From assembly GCA_028023455.1 (NCBI GenBank), contig JAQFVV010012402.1, forward strand, positions 12,570,292 through 12,634,291: a DNA stretch of 64,000 nucleotides. The letters run 5' to 3'. Source of the stretch: Epiperipatus broadwayi. Taxonomy: Eukaryota > Onychophora > Udeonychophora > Euonychophora > Peripatidae. Shown in pieces: positions 61,701 through 64,000 of this stretch; within the stretch, counting starts at the first letter, position 1, and each line of letters starts with the position of its first letter. A program made the position numbers and the translations under genes. The notes under the pieces are model-generated. The model worked only from the letters and a program-made list of their open reading frames with translations. It made no database searches and was not told where the DNA came from.

Positions 61701-63748
61701 CCTCATTAGTTACATTAGGATTATGATAATGAAGATACATCCATTATTATTAATTAATACTAGCCACATTACATGATATAAATCGTCTTAATGAATTTAC
61801 TGTACTTTAGAATTGATGTAATGAATGACGATGTCACAACTATTTTTCTATAAGACTATTTAGAACATTTACAACACTGAAATAACATAAAAACGTAACT
61901 TAAAAAGCATAGTTCTCTGATGAACAAACTTAGATCTATATCAGGAATTGCATTAAGTGTAAAGAATTTATATTTTGTTATGTATATTTCAGAATGAAAG
62001 ATGGAATGGTGTCATAACTATATACTATATTAACATTTTTGTAGTGGTAAATATTACAGTAATGTATAAAATTCAGATTATTTTGTTAACTATTAAACAC
62101 TTTTATTTAAGGTAGACACTCTGTTGACTGGTTATCTATTTATTTAGATAAAATTTTGACCTCAAAGTTTAATCTATTTCTATCTAATAAATTCATTTAA
62201 ATTTTGCATCTGTCATAAATCAATGACAATGCAATATGATAATGAATTATTTTCTGTAGATCTCTTGGTTTCTTTGCTACATCAGACAGAATTTTAAATA
62301 TGTTGCTATCAGTTCAATAAATTTTCAACAATGTGTACAAAGGAGCAGTATTTTTTTTTAAAAAAAAGTTTAGACTAAAAACAAATCTTGACTCCTTTTG
62401 ATTGTAAAAGTTGATTTTTTTTAAATTTTAAATGCTTTGATTATAAACAAAACAATATTGTAAACAATCTTAATGTATGTTATTTGTTTTCAAATGTCAA
62501 GCAAATAGCAATGTCATTTTAATTCCCATTGGAATAATTGCAAAAAATATCTGAATACCAAAAAATTAAAGCCTTAAAATAATCGTTTCCTCAATCACAA
62601 TTGGTCCTTTATATTTAGAGCTATCTAAGAAGTAATTAATTCAATCTCTATTGTTTTAAATTTGTGAATGAAAAATATATATATAATAAATTTCCATTAT
62701 TAAATAATCAAAAAGCCAACAGTAAAAAATAAATAAACAATTTAAAATGCAAAAATTATTCTTTATCTATTTTTAAACTTATCATCTTTATTACTTTGTT
62801 GGGTCAAATTTTCTTCAACTTTTGAATAAAATAAAAACTTTCACTTCAGATAGTCAAAATATTACCAGTGACGCTTAAAACAAAAATGAACAGTTCCAAC
62901 TGCTGATAATATAACAACTTATTTTGAAACACTAAAAAATAATAAATTATATGTTTGAAGTCATTCTAACTAATGGATTTTCTTCTATTTTGAATTGCTA
63001 AATCCAACAACTTTTGAATAAAAAATGAAATAATTCCATTTCAAATACTGACAATATATCATGACTAATGCTTCTATGTTATAGGACTAAAGAATAAATT
63101 ACATATATATGTAATTTAATTGGAAAGCAATAAAAAACTGCCATACAAAGGAAGAGACAGTTGAGAAAAAACAAGGCAAATATACCAGGAAAAGATATCA
63201 AATTAACATGCAGAAAAGCGCAGCAAAATAAAAAGTCAAAAATATTCTTTTTTCATAATTTGGGTCGTTATATTTAAATTACATAACACTTGATACATTA
63301 TACATGAAAGCACAGGAAAACAATATCTGCTTTAAGGCAGATGAAGAATGATTTGAACTTGTTACAATTTATGCATTTTATATATAACTTCATCGAAGGA
63401 TAAGATTGCTTTAAATATTAATAACACTGTGAATTAATGCTAACATAATATACAACTGAGAAAATGACTATATTGCCATATTTGTTTATAGTTTTTCTAG
63501 GCAAGAATTTAAAAGCATTTAAGTACACATTAAGATATTCTTTATTATTTTTTTAAGAACATTGCATTTCTTGTTATCAAATATGGTATAATAGTGAGCA
63601 AGCCATGATTCTAAGAATTAATTTTTAATGCACAATTTTCTTTTAAATATTGCACATGGCACTATTATTTATTGTTTTAAATAAAACCGAAATAATTATA
63701 AAGAAGATCCCAATACTAAATGTTAAAAATAATAAATATAAAAAAATA
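58741..63748. other. AT-rich sequence, nothing firm
   Basis: No exon of XPO5 was recognised. A stretch at 62567-62650 (TCAATCACAATTGGTCCTTT) resembles half of the palindrome at the window edge, and a T-tract/A-tract palindrome lies at 62351-62367. Confidence 0.45.
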
Positions 63749-64000
63749 TTTTATAATAAATTCTTTTATTTACTGTGCACTAAAAAGTCAAAAAATAATT
63801 AGTTCTTCAATCACAGTTGGTTTTATAGTTAACTTAAAATAAGATCATGGGATGTCCAGAAATTAATCAATTCAATCACTTTTAAAAGTGATTGAATTAA
63901 CTAATTTCTGGACACTCCATATTTTTATTTCAAGTTATGTTTGAAGAATCACTTATTTTTTGGCTTTTTAGTGCACAATAAAAAAAGCATTTATTACAAA
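63749..64000. mobile_element. Palindromic MITE at the window edge
   Basis: The centre CACTTTTAAAAGTG lies at 63878-63891. The arms pair out to the window end, with GTGCACTAAAAAG on the left (63775-63787) matching CTTTTTAGTGCAC on the right. The element may continue beyond 64000. Confidence 0.75.

Overview
This is an AT-rich, intron-bearing nuclear window from an animal, most likely an arthropod. Evidence is spliced exons of a conserved animal gene, degenerate animal-type retrotransposons (RTE, Penelope-like, LTR), a Merlin-type transposase fragment and many foldback MITEs. No bacterial-style operons, RNA genes or CRISPR arrays were seen. The arthropod assignment is inference; the species cannot be named.

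Layout. Positions 1-1350 hold the terminal exon of an unidentified plus-strand gene (212-430) and a minus-strand reading frame with one in-frame TGA (1090-1343). Positions 1632-5519 form a satellite-like block: two arrays of a 169-bp unit, a 129-bp array, two direct copies of a 275-280 bp segment rich in CACGTG and TGACGTCA-type sites, and a broken Merlin/ISXO2-like transposase. Positions 5541-16083 hold two RTE-type LINE copies in opposite orientation; both carry tandem 185-bp duplications in the region after the reverse transcriptase. The second copy is split by a 3.6-kb insertion that contains a degraded Penelope-like element. Positions 16241-16495 carry four motifs close to the CTCF consensus. 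Positions 21352-28615 are a complete but gag-only LTR retrotransposon with 1.9-kb LTRs and a 4-bp target duplication; a ~0.9-kb palindrome is inserted in one LTR.

From 31112 to 53149 the minus strand carries eight consecutive exons of exportin-5 (XPO5). All exons have GT-AG borders and the phases agree across every junction. They encode about 280 residues of the C-terminal half. The 5' exons must lie beyond 53149, probably outside the window, and the last 3' exons were not found. The introns (92 bp to 6.4 kb) are filled with MITEs and decayed LINE fragments. From 53150 to 64000 I see AT-rich sequence, a MITE with 142-bp arms joined to a LINE C-terminal zinc-finger fragment, and a palindromic element at the window edge.

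The real protein-coding content is therefore small: XPO5, one unidentified exon and one doubtful exon. The rest is repeats. The most unusual structures are the alternating 169-bp array that repeats a splice-acceptor-like motif, the frame-breaking tandem repeats inside the LINE, and the CTCF-like cluster.
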